From contig NZ_JALN02000001.1 in assembly GCF_000559085.1 (NCBI RefSeq), forward strand, positions 744,001-808,000: a DNA stretch of 64,000 nucleotides, in the 5' to 3' direction. The position numbers and the translations under genes are program-made. Of the stretch, positions 19,791 through 30,868 are shown piece after piece. Numbering within the stretch: position 1 is the stretch's first letter; each line of letters opens with the position of its first letter. The DNA comes from Mycolicibacterium aromaticivorans JS19b1 = JCM 16368 (GTDB lineage Bacteria; Actinomycetota; Actinomycetes; Mycobacteriales; Mycobacteriaceae). The notes beneath the pieces were generated by a model that saw only the letters and a program-made list of their open reading frames with translations, ran no database searches and was not told where the DNA came from.

Positions 19791-21434
19791 CTACTCCACC
19801 CCGATCAACAGCTCATCACCGCGGTGACCGGTGGCGTAGGTGGCGAATTCGATTCCGGGATGGCGCCGGTGGATGTGCGCGGCCAGCGCGTCGGCGACGG
19901 CCGGATCGGTGCCGGCACCGGTCAACACAGTCACCAGCTCACCGCCGGCCACCAGCAGCAGGTCGATCAGTCCCGCGGCCGCACCGGTCACATCGTCGGC
20001 GACCACCAGGACTTCGTCACCGGCGATGCCCAGCCCGTCACCCGGTTCACAGCTGCCCGCCCACGTGAGCGCCTGTTCGGTGGCGGTGCGCACCGAACCG
20101 TGCCGGGCTGCGGCCGCCGCCCTGGCCATCGAGTACCCGTCGTCGACGGCGTGGCGACCCGGATCGTGGACCGCGAGCGCGGCCAGCCCCTGCACCATCG
20201 AACCGGTCGGCAACGCGACAACGTCGATGCCCCAGCCGATTCCGGCCGTGCAGCCGGCGACCAGCTCCTCGGCCGCGACGTAGCCGTTGGGCAACACCAT
20301 CACCTGAGCGGCCCCGGCATCGACAAGCGCGCGCAGCAGTTCGCGCGCACTGACGCCGTTGACCGGATCAGCCAGCTCGGCGTCCGGCCGCAGCACGCAG
20401 GCACCCTCCTGACTGAAAAGCTCTGCGGCACCGTCTCCGTCGACGACGGCCAGCACCGCGCGCTCCCGACTCCAGCTGCCCGGAGAAACCCGGGCGGGCC
20501 CGGTGCTCAGCACCGAGATCTGGATTCGGCTCACGGCACCGGCCGCCAGTCCCGCCTCCACGGCGGCGCCGGCGTCGTCGGTGTGGACGTGTACCGAATA
20601 ACGTTCTGCCGACGCAGCGATCGCGACCGAATCACCGAGCTGCTCCAGCCGGGTGCGCAGCGGATCGAGGGCCGCCGAGTCGCAGCCGGCGAGCTGATAC
20701 ATCACCTCGAATTGCGGCGGAGCCGGTTCCGCGGTGACGGTCTCGACTAGCGGCGGCCCCGGTTCGTAGGCGTGCCGGTGTGGCGCATGCCCGGTGACGG
20801 TGGCAGTCAGCGCGTCGATGAGAACAAGGAAGCCGCGCCCGCCCGCGTCGACCACCCCTGCCTCGGCCAGCGCGTCGAGCTGTTCGGGCGTGCGGTCCAG
20901 CGCGGTGACCGCGGCCTCGCCACCTGCGGTGAGCGATTCGGCAAGGCTGGCGCCGTCGGCGGCCCACTGTTGAACGGTGTCGGCGACGGCCTGCAGGACG
21001 GAGACGATGGTGCCGGCCACCAGCTGCCCACCCATCGACGACACCACCAGCCCGACGGCGTGCCGAAGGGCCGCGCCCAGCAGCACCGCGTCGATGTCGG
21101 CGAGGTAACCGTCGGTGTCGGCGGCAGCCGCGGCGGTTACGTCGGCCAGTCCGCGCAGGATCTGCGACAGGATCACCCCGGAGTTGCCCCGGGCGCCGTG
21201 CAGTGCACCTTCGGCGAGCGCGGCGGTCAGCTCGCCGACGCCGCCCGAGCCGGTCACCGACTCCGCCTCGGTCAGCGCCGCCCGCATGGTGAACAAGAGG
21301 TTGGTCCCGGTATCGGAGTCGGCCACCGGGAACACATTGAGCCGGTTGATCTCGTCGGTGTGGGTGATCAGGTCGCCGACCGCGGTAGAGGCCCAGTCGC
21401 GCAGGGCAGATGCGTCCAGCCGCCGGTCCGGCAT
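19791..21434 (-). CDS. DAK2-domain protein, YloV/FakA-like
   Basis: A 547-residue protein with an N-terminal DAK2 (dihydroxyacetone-kinase L-type) domain carrying NVFPVADSDTGTNLLFTM at about residues 33-50, followed by the DegV-associated YloV middle and C-terminal regions. Related FakA proteins phosphorylate fatty acids held by a DegV partner; no degV gene is seen here. The ATG at 21434 has an excellent GAGGAGGT site. The locus is a single intact gene, whereas I recall it annotated as two genes (Rv2974c, Rv2975c) in M. tuberculosis H37Rv. Function in mycobacteria is not established. Confidence 0.88.
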   Translation of the reverse strand: MPDRRLDASALRDWASTAVGDLITHTDEINRLNVFPVADSDTGTNLLFTMRAALTEAESVTGSGGVGELTAALAEGALHGARGNSGVILSQILRGLADVTAAAAADTDGYLADIDAVLLGAALRHAVGLVVSSMGGQLVAGTIVSVLQAVADTVQQWAADGASLAESLTAGGEAAVTALDRTPEQLDALAEAGVVDAGGRGFLVLIDALTATVTGHAPHRHAYEPGPPLVETVTAEPAPPQFEVMYQLAGCDSAALDPLRTRLEQLGDSVAIAASAERYSVHVHTDDAGAAVEAGLAAGAVSRIQISVLSTGPARVSPGSWSRERAVLAVVDGDGAAELFSQEGACVLRPDAELADPVNGVSARELLRALVDAGAAQVMVLPNGYVAAEELVAGCTAGIGWGIDVVALPTGSMVQGLAALAVHDPGRHAVDDGYSMARAAAAARHGSVRTATEQALTWAGSCEPGDGLGIAGDEVLVVADDVTGAAAGLIDLLLVAGGELVTVLTGAGTDPAVADALAAHIHRRHPGIEFATYATGHRGDELLIGVE

Positions 21435-21598
21435 CGGCACCTCCTCGCGATCGCTGGCCACCCCACGGCGTCGTCGCGCCAGCCTATCCAGTCCACCCGA
21501 CACCGCGATGCCGCCGCGGCGCAGGACCGTGGGATGGCGGTATCGCCGCAGCTCAGCGCGCTGTGAAGAGCGTCGCGCGGGCGTTGTGGCAGCGCATT

Positions 21599-21628
21599 TT
21601 GGCGTTCGCTTCGCCGGACGGCTATCCT
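21599..21628 (+). promoter_or_regulatory. Promoter of rpmB
   Basis: TTGGCG (21599-21604) and TATCCT (21623-21628) are separated by 18 bases, a good sigma-A pattern. Transcription would begin near 21635, giving an untranslated leader of about 60 bases ending in GAGGAG before the rpmB ATG. The remaining part of the 262-base gap shows nothing else I can support. Confidence 0.55.
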
Positions 21629-21696
21629 AGTCAGGTTGTCGGGTCACCCGTTTCGGTCGTTGGCCCCCAGGAACACGTTCGATAGAGGAGTTCTAC

Positions 21697-21891
21697 ATGG
21701 CTGCCGTGTGCGACGTCTGCGGAAAGGGCCCCGGCTTCGGCAAGTCGGTGTCGCATTCCCATCGCCGGACCAGCCGCCGCTGGAACCCGAACATCCAGAC
21801 CGTGCGCGCCGTGAGCCGCCCCGGTGGCAACAAGCACCGCGTGAATGTCTGCACCTCCTGCCTGAAAGCCGGCAAGGTCAGCCGCGGTTAA
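21697..21891 (+). CDS. rpmB: 50S ribosomal protein L28, zinc-binding (C+) form
   Basis: A 64-residue ribosomal protein of the large subunit. Two CXXC pairs are present (Cys5/Cys8 and Cys52/Cys55), which marks the zinc-binding C+ form as opposed to the Cys-free form that mycobacteria express under zinc limitation. A GAGGAG site precedes the ATG. The gene is divergent from the DAK2 gene and convergent with ung, with a strong hairpin right after its stop. Confidence 0.97.
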   Translation: MAAVCDVCGKGPGFGKSVSHSHRRTSRRWNPNIQTVRAVSRPGGNKHRVNVCTSCLKAGKVSRG

Positions 21892-21896
21892 TCCCT

Positions 21897-21930
21897 CTTT
21901 TCCGCCCAAGCCGAGGTTTGGGCGGAAAAG
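21897..21930. terminator. Bidirectional hairpin between rpmB and ung
   Basis: A 13-bp perfect stem, CTTTTCCGCCCAA / TTGGGCGGAAAAG, with an 8-base loop begins 5 bases after the rpmB stop. It ends in short A/T tracts on both sides. It also forms the first part of dispersed-repeat copy B. It probably terminates rpmB and may protect the 3' end of ung transcripts. Confidence 0.65.
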
Positions 21931-21968
21931 TTCGGCGAGACGTTCCCAGCGAAACGTCGATCTCGGCG
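21903..21968. repeat. Dispersed intergenic repeat, copy B
   Basis: Second copy of the element at 3491-3553. It shares the CGCCCAA arm, a GGGCGG arm and the identical 19-base tail CGAAACGTCGATCTCGGCG at 21950-21968, which here ends 4 bases from the ung stop codon. The spacer between hairpin and tail differs and is 3 bases longer. Confidence 0.6.
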
Positions 21969-21972
21969 TGCG

Positions 21973-22662
21973 TTAAGGCAGTCGCCAGTCGATCGGCTCG
22001 GCGCCCATCCCGGCCAGCAGTTCGTTGGCCCGGCTGAACGGCCGTGATCCGAAGAACCCCCGTGACGCCGACAGCGGCGACGGATGCGGGGATTCGATCG
22101 TCCTACATCCGGAGCCGTCCAGCATGGGCTTGAGCGTCGACGCATCACGTCCCCACAAGATCGCCACCATCGGTTGCTCGCGCGCCACCAATGCGCGGAT
22201 CGCGCATTCGGTGACAGCCTCCCAGCCTTTCCCCCGATGCGATGCCGGGGTGCCCGGCCGCACTGTCAGCACCCTGTTCAACAGCATGACACCACGCTGC
22301 GACCACGGCGTCAGGTCACCGGTCGACGGCTGTGGGTGGCCGAGGTCCGCGGTGTACTCGGTGAAGATGTTGGCCAGACTGCGCGGCACCGGTCGCACGT
22401 CGGGGGCCACCGAGAAACTCAGGCCCACCGCGTGGCCCGGCGTCGGATACGGGTCCTGGCCGACGATCAACACCCGCACCTCGCTGAACGGAAAGGTGAA
22501 GGCGCGCAGTACGTTCGGACCGGCGGGTAGATAGCGCTGCCCGGCGGCGATCTCGTCGCGAAGGAACTGTCCCATCTGGGTGATCTGGTCACCGACCGGG
22601 GCGAGCGCCTGCGCCCAGCCTTCGTCGACGAGTTCGGCCAGCGGCCGGGCGGTGGTCGTCAC
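21973..22662 (-). CDS. ung: Uracil-DNA glycosylase
   Basis: A 229-residue family 1 UDG that removes uracil from DNA. The water-activating motif is [16 protein letters not shown], with Asp70, and the DNA-clamping motif [13 protein letters not shown] is near residue 195. Length matches the family. It lies 22 bases downstream of thiL on the same strand. High-GC genomes suffer much cytosine deamination, so this is a core repair gene. Confidence 0.97.
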   Translation of the reverse strand: MTTTARPLAELVDEGWAQALAPVGDQITQMGQFLRDEIAAGQRYLPAGPNVLRAFTFPFSEVRVLIVGQDPYPTPGHAVGLSFSVAPDVRPVPRSLANIFTEYTADLGHPQPSTGDLTPWSQRGVMLLNRVLTVRPGTPASHRGKGWEAVTECAIRALVAREQPMVAILWGRDASTLKPMLDGSGCRTIESPHPSPLSASRGFFGSRPFSRANELLAGMGAEPIDWRLP

Positions 22663-22684
22663 CGACGTAACCTAACGCGAGCCG

Positions 22685-23641
22685 TCAGTCGAAGGATTGC
22701 CAACCCGCCGGACCGGCCCAGTCCCGGCCGTCGACCAGCACGCCGGGCGCACCGTCTCGTACCGTGCCGATCACCCGCCAGCCAGGCGGCACCGCGCCGG
22801 GAAAGCAGGCGACGAGGGCGTGATCTTCGCCACCGGAGAGCACCAACTCCTGCGGATCGACACCCGCGGCCGCGGCCGCGGCGGTCACGGCATCGACGTC
22901 GGGTCGCAGCGCATCCGCGGCGAGGTCGATGAGAACACCGGAGTCACGGGCGATGTGGCCGAGATCGGCGAGCAGCCCGTCGGAGACGTCGGTCATCGCC
23001 TGCGCGCCGGCGTCCGCCGCCACAATGCCCTGACCATAGGGTGGACGCGGCACCAGGTGTCGCTCCCGCAGCTCACTGAAACCAACAATCCCCTTGTGGC
23101 ACAGCAGATATCCGGCGGCGGAGCGGCCCAGCTCGCCGCTGACCGCGACCACCGATCCCGGCCGCGCCCCGCTGCGCAGCACCGGCGGGCGGCCGGCCAG
23201 ATCGCCGAACGCCGTCACCGAGACCACCCACTGGGGGCTGGCGACCAGATCACCTCCGACGATCCCGGCACCAAGCGGACCGGCCTCCAGCCACATTCCG
23301 TCGGCCAGCTCCTGCGCCCGCGCCGCCGGGGTGTCGGGCGGGGCTCCGAACGCGACAACGAATGCGCTGACCCGCGCACCCATCGATTCGATGTCGGCGG
23401 CGTTCTGCGCGATGGCTTTTCGACCGATTTCCACCGGCGAGGACCAATCCAGCCGGAAGTGGCGCCCTTCGACCAGCATGTCGGTGCTCACGACGACCCG
23501 ACCGTCCGGCATCGCCACCACGGCGGCGTCGTCTCCCGGCCCGACCGTCACGGCCGCGGGTTGACGACGCCCGGCCACCAGCCGGTCGATCACCGGGAAC
23601 TCGCCGAGCTGGCGCAATGTGGGTTCGCCACCGTCGGCCAC
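22685..23641 (-). CDS. thiL: Thiamine-monophosphate kinase
   Basis: A 318-residue PurM-type ATP-binding enzyme making thiamine diphosphate from thiamine monophosphate. Visible motifs: GPGDDAAVV, STDMLVEGRHF, MTDVSDGLLADLGH and LSGGEDHALVACF. I prefer the GTG at 23641: it is preceded by GGAGGAGGG at correct spacing and starts just before the conserved LGEFPVIDRL. An ATG at 23722 would add 27 residues without family likeness. HypE near the right edge has the same fold but a different role. Confidence 0.9.
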   Translation of the reverse strand: MADGGEPTLRQLGEFPVIDRLVAGRRQPAAVTVGPGDDAAVVAMPDGRVVVSTDMLVEGRHFRLDWSSPVEIGRKAIAQNAADIESMGARVSAFVVAFGAPPDTPAARAQELADGMWLEAGPLGAGIVGGDLVASPQWVVSVTAFGDLAGRPPVLRSGARPGSVVAVSGELGRSAAGYLLCHKGIVGFSELRERHLVPRPPYGQGIVAADAGAQAMTDVSDGLLADLGHIARDSGVLIDLAADALRPDVDAVTAAAAAAGVDPQELVLSGGEDHALVACFPGAVPPGWRVIGTVRDGAPGVLVDGRDWAGPAGWQSFD

Positions 23642-23772
23642 GAGGTCTGCCCTCCTCCCGTCGCCCAGGCTGATCGGCACGGCAACCTGCGGTACGTTGG
23701 GGCCTTGCCGGCACCCGGACATGCCAGTCTAGGGCGGCGCCGCATGCAGGCGGCCATCGAGAGGAGGCGACG

Positions 23773-24009
23773 GTGGTGGAGGCGTACATGCTGATCCAGA
23801 CCGAGGTCGGCCGCGCCGAGGTCGTCGCCAAGCAGGTGGCCGCGCTGCCGGGCGTAGTGTCCGCCGAGTATGTGACCGGTCCGTATGACGTGGTGGTCCG
23901 GGTCGCCTCGGCCACCGAGGATGATCTGGCCGCGTCCGTGGTGCCCAGCGTTCAGCAGATCGCCGGGATCACCCGGACCCTCACCTGTCCTATCGCCGAT
24001 GCCGACTGA
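23773..24009 (+). CDS. Small Lrp/AsnC ligand-binding-domain protein
   Basis: A 78-residue protein that is only the RAM (AsnC C-terminal) alpha/beta domain: YMLIQTEVGRAEVVAKQVAALPGVVSAEYVTGPYDVVV, with no DNA-binding helix-turn-helix. Such stand-alone RAM domains form dimers or higher oligomers and may sense amino acids, but a function is not known. The GTG start is preceded by GAGGAGGCGAC. It overlaps the next gene by 11 bases. Confidence 0.85.
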   Translation: MVEAYMLIQTEVGRAEVVAKQVAALPGVVSAEYVTGPYDVVVRVASATEDDLAASVVPSVQQIAGITRTLTCPIADAD

Positions 24010-24565
24010 GCCACTACCCGTCGCGAGCGAGGACAGCACACCGGACGGACCGCCCCGCGCCTTCCTGATCGGCGCGGTTGTCGTGGCGGTGTTGGCGATC
24101 GGCGCCGTGCTCGCGATCGCGGCCACCCGCAAAGCTCCGGTCCAGCCAGTGGTCATCGCCGCTGCCCCAGCGCCGCAAGCGGATTCACCGAGCTGCCGGG
24201 GTCTGATGGGAGCGTTGCCGGAAAACCTCGGCGAATTCCATCGGGTGGCGGCGGCCGACCCGGTGCCGACCGGCGCGGCGGCCTGGCGTGGGGAGGCCGA
24301 CAATTACCCGGTCATCCTCCGCTGTGGCATCGACCGACCCGCGGAGTTCATGGTGGGCTCCCCGATCCAAGTAGTCAACGCGGTCCAATGGTTTCAGCTC
24401 GACGATCCCCAGACCGACCGCAGCACCTGGGTCGCCGTGGACCGCCCGGTGTACCTGGCGCTCACCCTGCCCAAAGAGTCCGGCCCCACGCCCATTCAGG
24501 CGTTGTCGGATCTGATCGCGCGAACCTTGCCTGCGGTTCCGATCGACCCGAACCCGCCTCGCTGA
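23999..24565 (+). CDS. DUF3515 membrane-anchored protein
   Basis: A 188-residue protein with one N-terminal membrane span (about residues 21-45) and an exported DUF3515 domain with two cysteines (SCRGLMGALP and LRCGIDRPAEF) likely disulfide-bonded. It corresponds in position to Rv2980. The ATG lies inside the end of the RAM-domain gene, so translation is probably coupled. The stop is one base from the stop of convergent ddl, inside the palindrome CGCTGA-G-TCAGCG. Function unknown. Confidence 0.82.
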   Translation: MPTEPLPVASEDSTPDGPPRAFLIGAVVVAVLAIGAVLAIAATRKAPVQPVVIAAAPAPQADSPSCRGLMGALPENLGEFHRVAAADPVPTGAAAWRGEADNYPVILRCGIDRPAEFMVGSPIQVVNAVQWFQLDDPQTDRSTWVAVDRPVYLALTLPKESGPTPIQALSDLIARTLPAVPIDPNPPR

Positions 24566-24566
24566 G

Positions 24567-25670
24567 TCAGCGCAGACCGGTTCCGCGCGCCAACGCCGTC
24601 TCCACCATGGTGCCGACCAGCGTCGGGTAGTCGATGCCGCTGGCCGCCCACATCCGCGGATACATCGAGATCGTGGTGAAGCCGGGCATGGTGTTGATCT
24701 CGTTGACCACCGGGCCGTCCTCGGTCAGGAAGAAGTCCACTCGCGCCAGACCCTGGCAGTCCAGGGCCTTGAAGGTTCGAATTGCCAAGTGGCGCAGTTC
24801 CTCTGCCACGTCTTCGTCGACCTTCGCGGGGACGTCGAGTTCGGCGCCGTCGTCCAGGTATTTGGTGGCGAAGTCGTAGAAGCCGTCTTCGCGGCCCGCG
24901 ATGCCGGCGACCCGGATCTCCCCGATCGCGCTGGCTTGCACTGAGCCGTCTGGGAATTCGAGGACACCGCACTCGAGCTCACGGCCTTCGATCGCGGCTT
25001 CGATGATGACCTTGGGATCGTGTGTGCGCGCATCGGCGATCGCCGCGGGCAGCTCGTCGGGGCTCATCACCCGGTTCACCCCGATCGAGGACCCACCGCG
25101 CGCGGGTTTGACGAACATCGGAAAGCCAAGGCGCATGATGTCATCGAGCGTGGGCGCCTTCTCCTGCGGCCGCAGCACCACGTGATCACCGATCGGAAGA
25201 CCGTCAGCGGCCAGCAGCTTCTTGGTGAACTCCTTGTCCATGCCGGCCGCACTGGCCAGCACGCCGGCACCCACGTACGGCACGCCCGCCAATTCGAGCA
25301 GACCCTGGATGGTGCCGTCTTCGCCGTACGGCCCGTGCAGGATCGGGAAGACGACGTCGACCGATGTCAGCACCTCACCGGCGGCTTGACCCAACGACAC
25401 CAGCTCACCGTGCCGCTGCGGGTCGGCAGGCAACGCCAGCGCCGTGCCGGAGTCACCCCTGACCTCCGGCAGCCGCCGGTCGGTGATGGCCAGGGTTTCC
25501 GGCTTGCCGTCGGTCAGCACCCAGGAGCCCTCCGGGGTGATGCCCACGGCGACGACTTCGAACCGCTCCGGGTCGAGGTTCCGCAGGATGCTTCCGGCCG
25601 ATACGCAGGAGATCGCGTGCTCGGAGCTGCGGCCCCCGTAGACGACGGCGACGCGGATACGAGAAGTCAC
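24567..25670 (-). CDS. ddl: D-alanine--D-alanine ligase
   Basis: A 367-residue ATP-grasp enzyme that makes the D-Ala-D-Ala dipeptide of peptidoglycan; the target of D-cycloserine. The N-terminal [19 protein letters not shown] motif, the ATP-binding loop [11 protein letters not shown] and the C-terminal [21 protein letters not shown] motif are all intact. It is in the same order as in M. tuberculosis (ddlA beside gpdA2) except for the trans-sulfuration gene now between them. Confidence 0.97.
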   Translation of the reverse strand: MTSRIRVAVVYGGRSSEHAISCVSAGSILRNLDPERFEVVAVGITPEGSWVLTDGKPETLAITDRRLPEVRGDSGTALALPADPQRHGELVSLGQAAGEVLTSVDVVFPILHGPYGEDGTIQGLLELAGVPYVGAGVLASAAGMDKEFTKKLLAADGLPIGDHVVLRPQEKAPTLDDIMRLGFPMFVKPARGGSSIGVNRVMSPDELPAAIADARTHDPKVIIEAAIEGRELECGVLEFPDGSVQASAIGEIRVAGIAGREDGFYDFATKYLDDGAELDVPAKVDEDVAEELRHLAIRTFKALDCQGLARVDFFLTEDGPVVNEINTMPGFTTISMYPRMWAASGIDYPTLVGTMVETALARGTGLR

Positions 25671-25728
25671 AAACTAGAGAGGCTACAGCCCAGCCGGTAT
25701 GAGCACGATCTGGCGCTGTGAGCAGTGA

Positions 25729-26838
25729 CTATCCGGCGCCGAGGGCTGCGAGGACGTCGGCGACCAGGTCGTCGGTGTCCTCGATGCCTGCTGAGATCCG
25801 GGCGAAGCCGCCGGCCACGGGGTCGCCCCACCGGGCCCGACGGTCGACGCAGGTGTGGATCCCGCCGAAGCTGGTCGCGGCCACCAGCAGGTCGCTGCGC
25901 TGCACCAGGGCGTGGACGGCGCGCGCGTCGGCGAGTTCGAACGACACCAATCCCCCGAAACGCCGCATCTGCGCGGCGGCCACCGGGTGGGACGGGTCGT
26001 CGGGCAATCCCGGGTGGCGCACCGAGCGGACGCGCGGGTGGCTGGCCAGCGCGCCGGCCAGCGCGAGGGCGTTGCGGCATTGCCGGTCGAAGCGCAGGCC
26101 GAGGCTGCCGAGGCTGCGCAGCACCAGCCACGCTTCGAACGACCCCAGGATCGCCCCGGACAGCAGCCGCTCGCGCTCCAGTGCGGCCATCAGGTCGGGA
26201 TCGGTGCCTGCGATGTACCCGGCCAGCAGATCGCTGTGGCCCGACAGGGCTTTGGTGGCGCTGGCCACCACCAGATCGGCGCCCAGCGCCAGCGGTTGCT
26301 GACCCAGCGGCGTCGCGGTGGTGTTATCCACCAGCAGCCGCGCACCGCGCTGCCGGCAGATCTGGGCAAGCCGGCGCAGGTCCACAACATCCAGCGCCGG
26401 ATTGGTCGGGGTCTCCGCCAGCACCACGTCGGCGCTTCCGGCGGCCTGGTAGATCTGCTCGGCATCGGCCTCGTGAACGGTGATCCCTTGCGGAGCAAGA
26501 TATTCCGCGGCGTAGCGGCGCACCTGGTAGTAGCCGTCGGCCGGGACGACCAGTACTGATCCGGGTTTGGCCATCACACGCAGCGCGGCGGTGATCGCCG
26601 CCATCCCGGAGCCGAAAGTCAAGGCCGCCGCGGCCCCTTCGAGCTCGGCCAGTGCCGACTCGAGCTGCCGCCAGGTGGGGTTGGTGGCGCGACCGTAGGT
26701 GTTCTGTTCGCTGCCCTCGTCGTCGGAGAGGTGGTACGCCGACGCCGGAACCGGACCCGGCTGAATCGGATCTCCCGGAATCGGCAGGGAACTCACAGCT
26801 TTGACGGCGCGGGTGGAGTCGCCGTAGCGGTCGGTCAT
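25729..26838 (-). CDS. Cys/Met-metabolism PLP enzyme, cystathionine gamma-lyase type
   Basis: A 369-residue fold-type I PLP enzyme. The cofactor Lys is Lys196 in [12 protein letters not shown]; the phosphate-binding region is [12 protein letters not shown], and YGRATNPTW is the family signature near residue 49. Whether it acts as gamma-lyase, beta-lyase or gamma-synthase cannot be settled by sequence alone. The ATG at 26838 overlaps the gpsA stop as ATGA. I recall ddlA and gpdA2 as adjacent in M. tuberculosis, so this gene is extra in the present genome. Confidence 0.87.
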   Translation of the reverse strand: MTDRYGDSTRAVKAVSSLPIPGDPIQPGPVPASAYHLSDDEGSEQNTYGRATNPTWRQLESALAELEGAAAALTFGSGMAAITAALRVMAKPGSVLVVPADGYYQVRRYAAEYLAPQGITVHEADAEQIYQAAGSADVVLAETPTNPALDVVDLRRLAQICRQRGARLLVDNTTATPLGQQPLALGADLVVASATKALSGHSDLLAGYIAGTDPDLMAALERERLLSGAILGSFEAWLVLRSLGSLGLRFDRQCRNALALAGALASHPRVRSVRHPGLPDDPSHPVAAAQMRRFGGLVSFELADARAVHALVQRSDLLVAATSFGGIHTCVDRRARWGDPVAGGFARISAGIEDTDDLVADVLAALGAG

Positions 26839-27851
26839 TCCGGTTTGGTGCTGCGGCCCAACAACAGCGCCACCGCCTGGTCGACGGACAATCCCTTGTG
26901 GCACACCTGGTGGACCGCATCGGTCAGCGGCATCTCGACGTCATAGCTCGACGCCAGCGCCAGGATCGATTCGCATGAGGTGACGCCTTCGGCAACGTGC
27001 CCGCCGGCGGCCAGTTGGGCGGCCTCCATGGTGCCGCCCCGCCCGAGGCGCTCACCGAAACTGCGGTTGCGCGAGTGCGGCGACGTGCAGGTGGCGACCA
27101 GGTCGCCCACGCCGGCAAGGCCGGCCAGCGTCGCGGTCTTGGCGCCCACGGCGATGCCCAGTCGCATGATCTCGGCCAGACCGCGGGTGATGATCGCCGC
27201 AGCGGTGTTCTCCCCGAGTCCCACTCCGGCGGCCATGCCACAGGCCAGCGCGATGACGTTCTTGCACGCACCGCCGATCTCGGTGCCGATGACGTCGGCG
27301 TTCGTGTACGGGCGGAAGTAGCCCGTGCTCAGTGAGCGCTGCAAGGTGATCGCGCGGCCGGAGTCGGTGGCGGCCACCACCGTCGCGGCGGGCTGGCCTT
27401 GCGCGATCTCGTCAGCCAGATTCGGGCCCGAGACGACGGCCACCTGGCTGGGATCGACGCCTGTGACCTGAACAATGACCTGGCTCATTCGCATCAGGCT
27501 GCCCAATTCGATGCCCTTGGCCAGGCTGACCAGGGTGGCGCCGTCGGCGATCAGGCCACGCCACTGTTCGAGGTTGGTGCGCAAGGTCTGCGCGGGCACG
27601 GCGAGCAGCACTGTGGTCAGCCCGTCGAGGGCCTCGGCGGCATCGGTGGTGGCGCGGATCACGGTCGGCAGCGCGATGTCGGGGAGGTATCCGGGGTTGG
27701 CGTGTGTGGTGTTGATCGCCTCGGCGACTTCCGCGCGACGAGACCACAACCGGACCTCGGAGCCGGCATCGGCCAGAACTTTGGCCAGTGCGGTTCCCCA
27801 GGCGCCGGCGCCCATCACCGCGGCGGTGCCCACCGTGCTGGTCATGGTCAT
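26835..27851 (-). CDS. gpsA: NAD(P)-dependent glycerol-3-phosphate dehydrogenase
   Basis: A 338-residue enzyme giving sn-glycerol-3-phosphate for phospholipids. The dinucleotide motif is [19 protein letters not shown], with [17 protein letters not shown] and the catalytic Lys region [16 protein letters not shown] at 27851 (or 27845, two codons later, both in MTMTSTVG). Divergent from fbiD with a 78-base gap and coupled to the downstream PLP enzyme. Corresponds to gpdA2 (Rv2982c). Confidence 0.95.
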   Translation of the reverse strand: MTMTSTVGTAAVMGAGAWGTALAKVLADAGSEVRLWSRRAEVAEAINTTHANPGYLPDIALPTVIRATTDAAEALDGLTTVLLAVPAQTLRTNLEQWRGLIADGATLVSLAKGIELGSLMRMSQVIVQVTGVDPSQVAVVSGPNLADEIAQGQPAATVVAATDSGRAITLQRSLSTGYFRPYTNADVIGTEIGGACKNVIALACGMAAGVGLGENTAAAIITRGLAEIMRLGIAVGAKTATLAGLAGVGDLVATCTSPHSRNRSFGERLGRGGTMEAAQLAAGGHVAEGVTSCESILALASSYDVEMPLTDAVHQVCHKGLSVDQAVALLLGRSTKPE

Positions 27852-27854
27852 TAA

Positions 27855-28559
<705 letters not shown>

Positions 28560-28626
28560 CGGTTAACAACGCTTGAACGGGCAGCAACTTCTGCCTGCCT
28601 CGGTCCGCGCGCTTGGCGGATGGGGG

Positions 28627-30798
28627 ATGATCGGAAGCGTGACGGACATGGAAACCGATGCGCGATCGACGGACGACGGCTGGCAGCCCGGCGACGCAGC
28701 GCCGGAGGCCCCGCCGGCGGCCACGGCTGCCGCCGTCGAAAATGCACTGCCCGAGGACCGATACCTCAACCGCGAGCTGAGCTGGCTGGATTTCAACGCC
28801 CGCGTGCTGGCGCTGGCGGCCGACACCTCGCTGGCTCTGCTGGAGCGGGCGAAGTTCCTGGCGATCTTCGCGTCCAATCTCGACGAGTTCTACATGGTCC
28901 GGGTGGCCGGGCTCAAGCGCCGCGACGAGATGGGGTTGTCCGTGCGTTCGGCCGACGGGCTGTCGCCGCGCGAACAGCTGCGCCGGATCGGCGAACGCAC
29001 GCGCCAGATCTCGTTGCGCCAAGCCGAGGTCTTCATCCAATCGGTGCGGCCGGCGTTGGCCGACGAGGGAATCCACATCGTCACGTGGGCGGACCTGACC
29101 GACGCCGAACGCAGTGAGCTCTCGACGTACTTCCACGAGCAGGTGTTCCCGGTTCTCACCCCGCTCGCCGTCGACCCCGCGCATCCGTTCCCGTTCGTCA
29201 GCGGGCTGAGCCTCAACTTGGCGATCACCGTGAAGTCGCCCGACGACGGTGGCGAACACTTCGCCCGCATCAAGGTTCCCGACAACGTCGACCGTTTCGT
29301 TGTGCTCAAGGGCACCAACGGAGATAACGACGTCGTCCGGTTCCTGCCCACCGAGGAACTCATCGCGGCATTCCTTCCGGTGTTGTTCCCCGGCATGGAG
29401 ATCGTCGAGCATCACGTCTTCCGCATCACCCGCAACGCCGACATGCAGGTCGAGGAAGACCGCGACGAAGATCTGCTTCAGGCGCTCGAACGTGAACTGG
29501 CGCGACGGCGCTTCGGTTCTCCGGTGCGCCTCGAAGTCGCCGACGACATGACCGAGCACATGCTCGAACTGCTGCTCCGCGAGCTCGACGTCCACCCCGG
29601 CGATGTGGTGCAGGTGCCGGGGCTGCTGGATCTTTCGTCGCTGTGGCAGGTGTACGACGTCGACCGGCCGGCGCTCAAGGATCGCCCGTTCGTGCCGGCC
29701 ACCCATCCCGCGTTCGCCGAGCGGGAGACACCCAAGAGCATCTTCTCCACGCTGCGCGACGGTGACGTGCTGGTGCACCATCCGTACGACTCGTTCTCGA
29801 CGAGCGTGCAGCGCTTCATCGAGCAGGCCGCCGCCGACCCGAATGTGTTGGCCATCAAGCAGACGCTGTACCGGACCTCCGGTGACTCCCCCATCGTCAA
29901 CGCGCTCATCGACGCGGCCCAGGCGGGCAAGCAGGTGGTCGCCCTGGTGGAACTGAAGGCGCGCTTCGACGAGCAGGCCAACATCAAGTGGGCCCGCACG
30001 CTGGAAGATGCGGGCGTGCATGTCGTTTACGGGCTGATCGGGTTGAAGACCCACTGCAAGACCTGCCTGGTGGTGCGCCGCGAAGGCTCGACGATCCGTC
30101 GCTACTGCCATATCGGCACCGGGAACTACAACCCGAAAACCGCGCGGCTGTATGAGGACGTCGGCTTGATCACCGCCGCGCCCGACATCGGCGCGGACCT
30201 GACGGATCTGTTCAACTCGCTGACCGGCTACTCCCGCAAGGTCAGCTACCGCAACCTGCTGGTCGCCCCGCACGGGGTGCGCAAGGGCATCATCGAGCGC
30301 ATCGAGCGCGAGATCGACGCGCACCGCCAGGGTGAGAGCGGCCGGATTCGGCTGAAGGCCAACGCCCTTGTCGACGAACAGGTCATCGACGCGCTGTACC
30401 GCGCATCGCAGGCCGGCGTCCGCGTCGAGGTGGTCGTGCGCGGCATCTGCGCCCTCAAGCCGGGTGCCCAGGGTTTCTCCGAGAACATCGTCGTGCGTTC
30501 GATACTCGGCCGGTTTCTGGAGCATTCGCGGATCTTCCATTTCAATGCGATCAACGAGTTCTTCATCGGCAGCGCCGACATGATGCATCGCAATCTCGAC
30601 CGGCGCGTCGAGGTGATGGCTCAGGTGAAAGATCCCCGGCTCACTGCGCATCTCGATGAGATCTTCGAATCGGCGATGGATCCGTCGACGCGATGCTGGG
30701 AGCTGGGACCCGAGGGGCACTGGACCGCGGCGCCGCAAGACGGCAGGCAAGTCCGAGACCATCAGGTGTGGCTGATGGAACGTCATCGGCAGCGCTGA
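28627..30798 (+). CDS. ppk: Polyphosphate kinase 1
   Basis: A 723-residue enzyme that polymerises ATP gamma-phosphate into polyphosphate. Domain order: N domain from [19 protein letters not shown], head domain, and the two C-terminal phospholipase-D-like domains with the catalytic-histidine segments KTHCKT and [12 protein letters not shown]. The start is uncertain: ATG 28627, GTG 28639 and ATG 28648 are all in frame, the last having GGAAG 10 bases upstream; they differ only in a variable N-terminus. Follows fbiD on the same strand. Confidence 0.95.
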   Translation: MIGSVTDMETDARSTDDGWQPGDAAPEAPPAATAAAVENALPEDRYLNRELSWLDFNARVLALAADTSLALLERAKFLAIFASNLDEFYMVRVAGLKRRDEMGLSVRSADGLSPREQLRRIGERTRQISLRQAEVFIQSVRPALADEGIHIVTWADLTDAERSELSTYFHEQVFPVLTPLAVDPAHPFPFVSGLSLNLAITVKSPDDGGEHFARIKVPDNVDRFVVLKGTNGDNDVVRFLPTEELIAAFLPVLFPGMEIVEHHVFRITRNADMQVEEDRDEDLLQALERELARRRFGSPVRLEVADDMTEHMLELLLRELDVHPGDVVQVPGLLDLSSLWQVYDVDRPALKDRPFVPATHPAFAERETPKSIFSTLRDGDVLVHHPYDSFSTSVQRFIEQAAADPNVLAIKQTLYRTSGDSPIVNALIDAAQAGKQVVALVELKARFDEQANIKWARTLEDAGVHVVYGLIGLKTHCKTCLVVRREGSTIRRYCHIGTGNYNPKTARLYEDVGLITAAPDIGADLTDLFNSLTGYSRKVSYRNLLVAPHGVRKGIIERIEREIDAHRQGESGRIRLKANALVDEQVIDALYRASQAGVRVEVVVRGICALKPGAQGFSENIVVRSILGRFLEHSRIFHFNAINEFFIGSADMMHRNLDRRVEVMAQVKDPRLTAHLDEIFESAMDPSTRCWELGPEGHWTAAPQDGRQVRDHQVWLMERHRQR

Positions 30799-30868
30799 GT
30801 GCCTTCGCCGTTGCGACCCACCAGATCCGGTCCCGAACAGGGCCCCGAAATGATTTGCGGGAGTTGAC

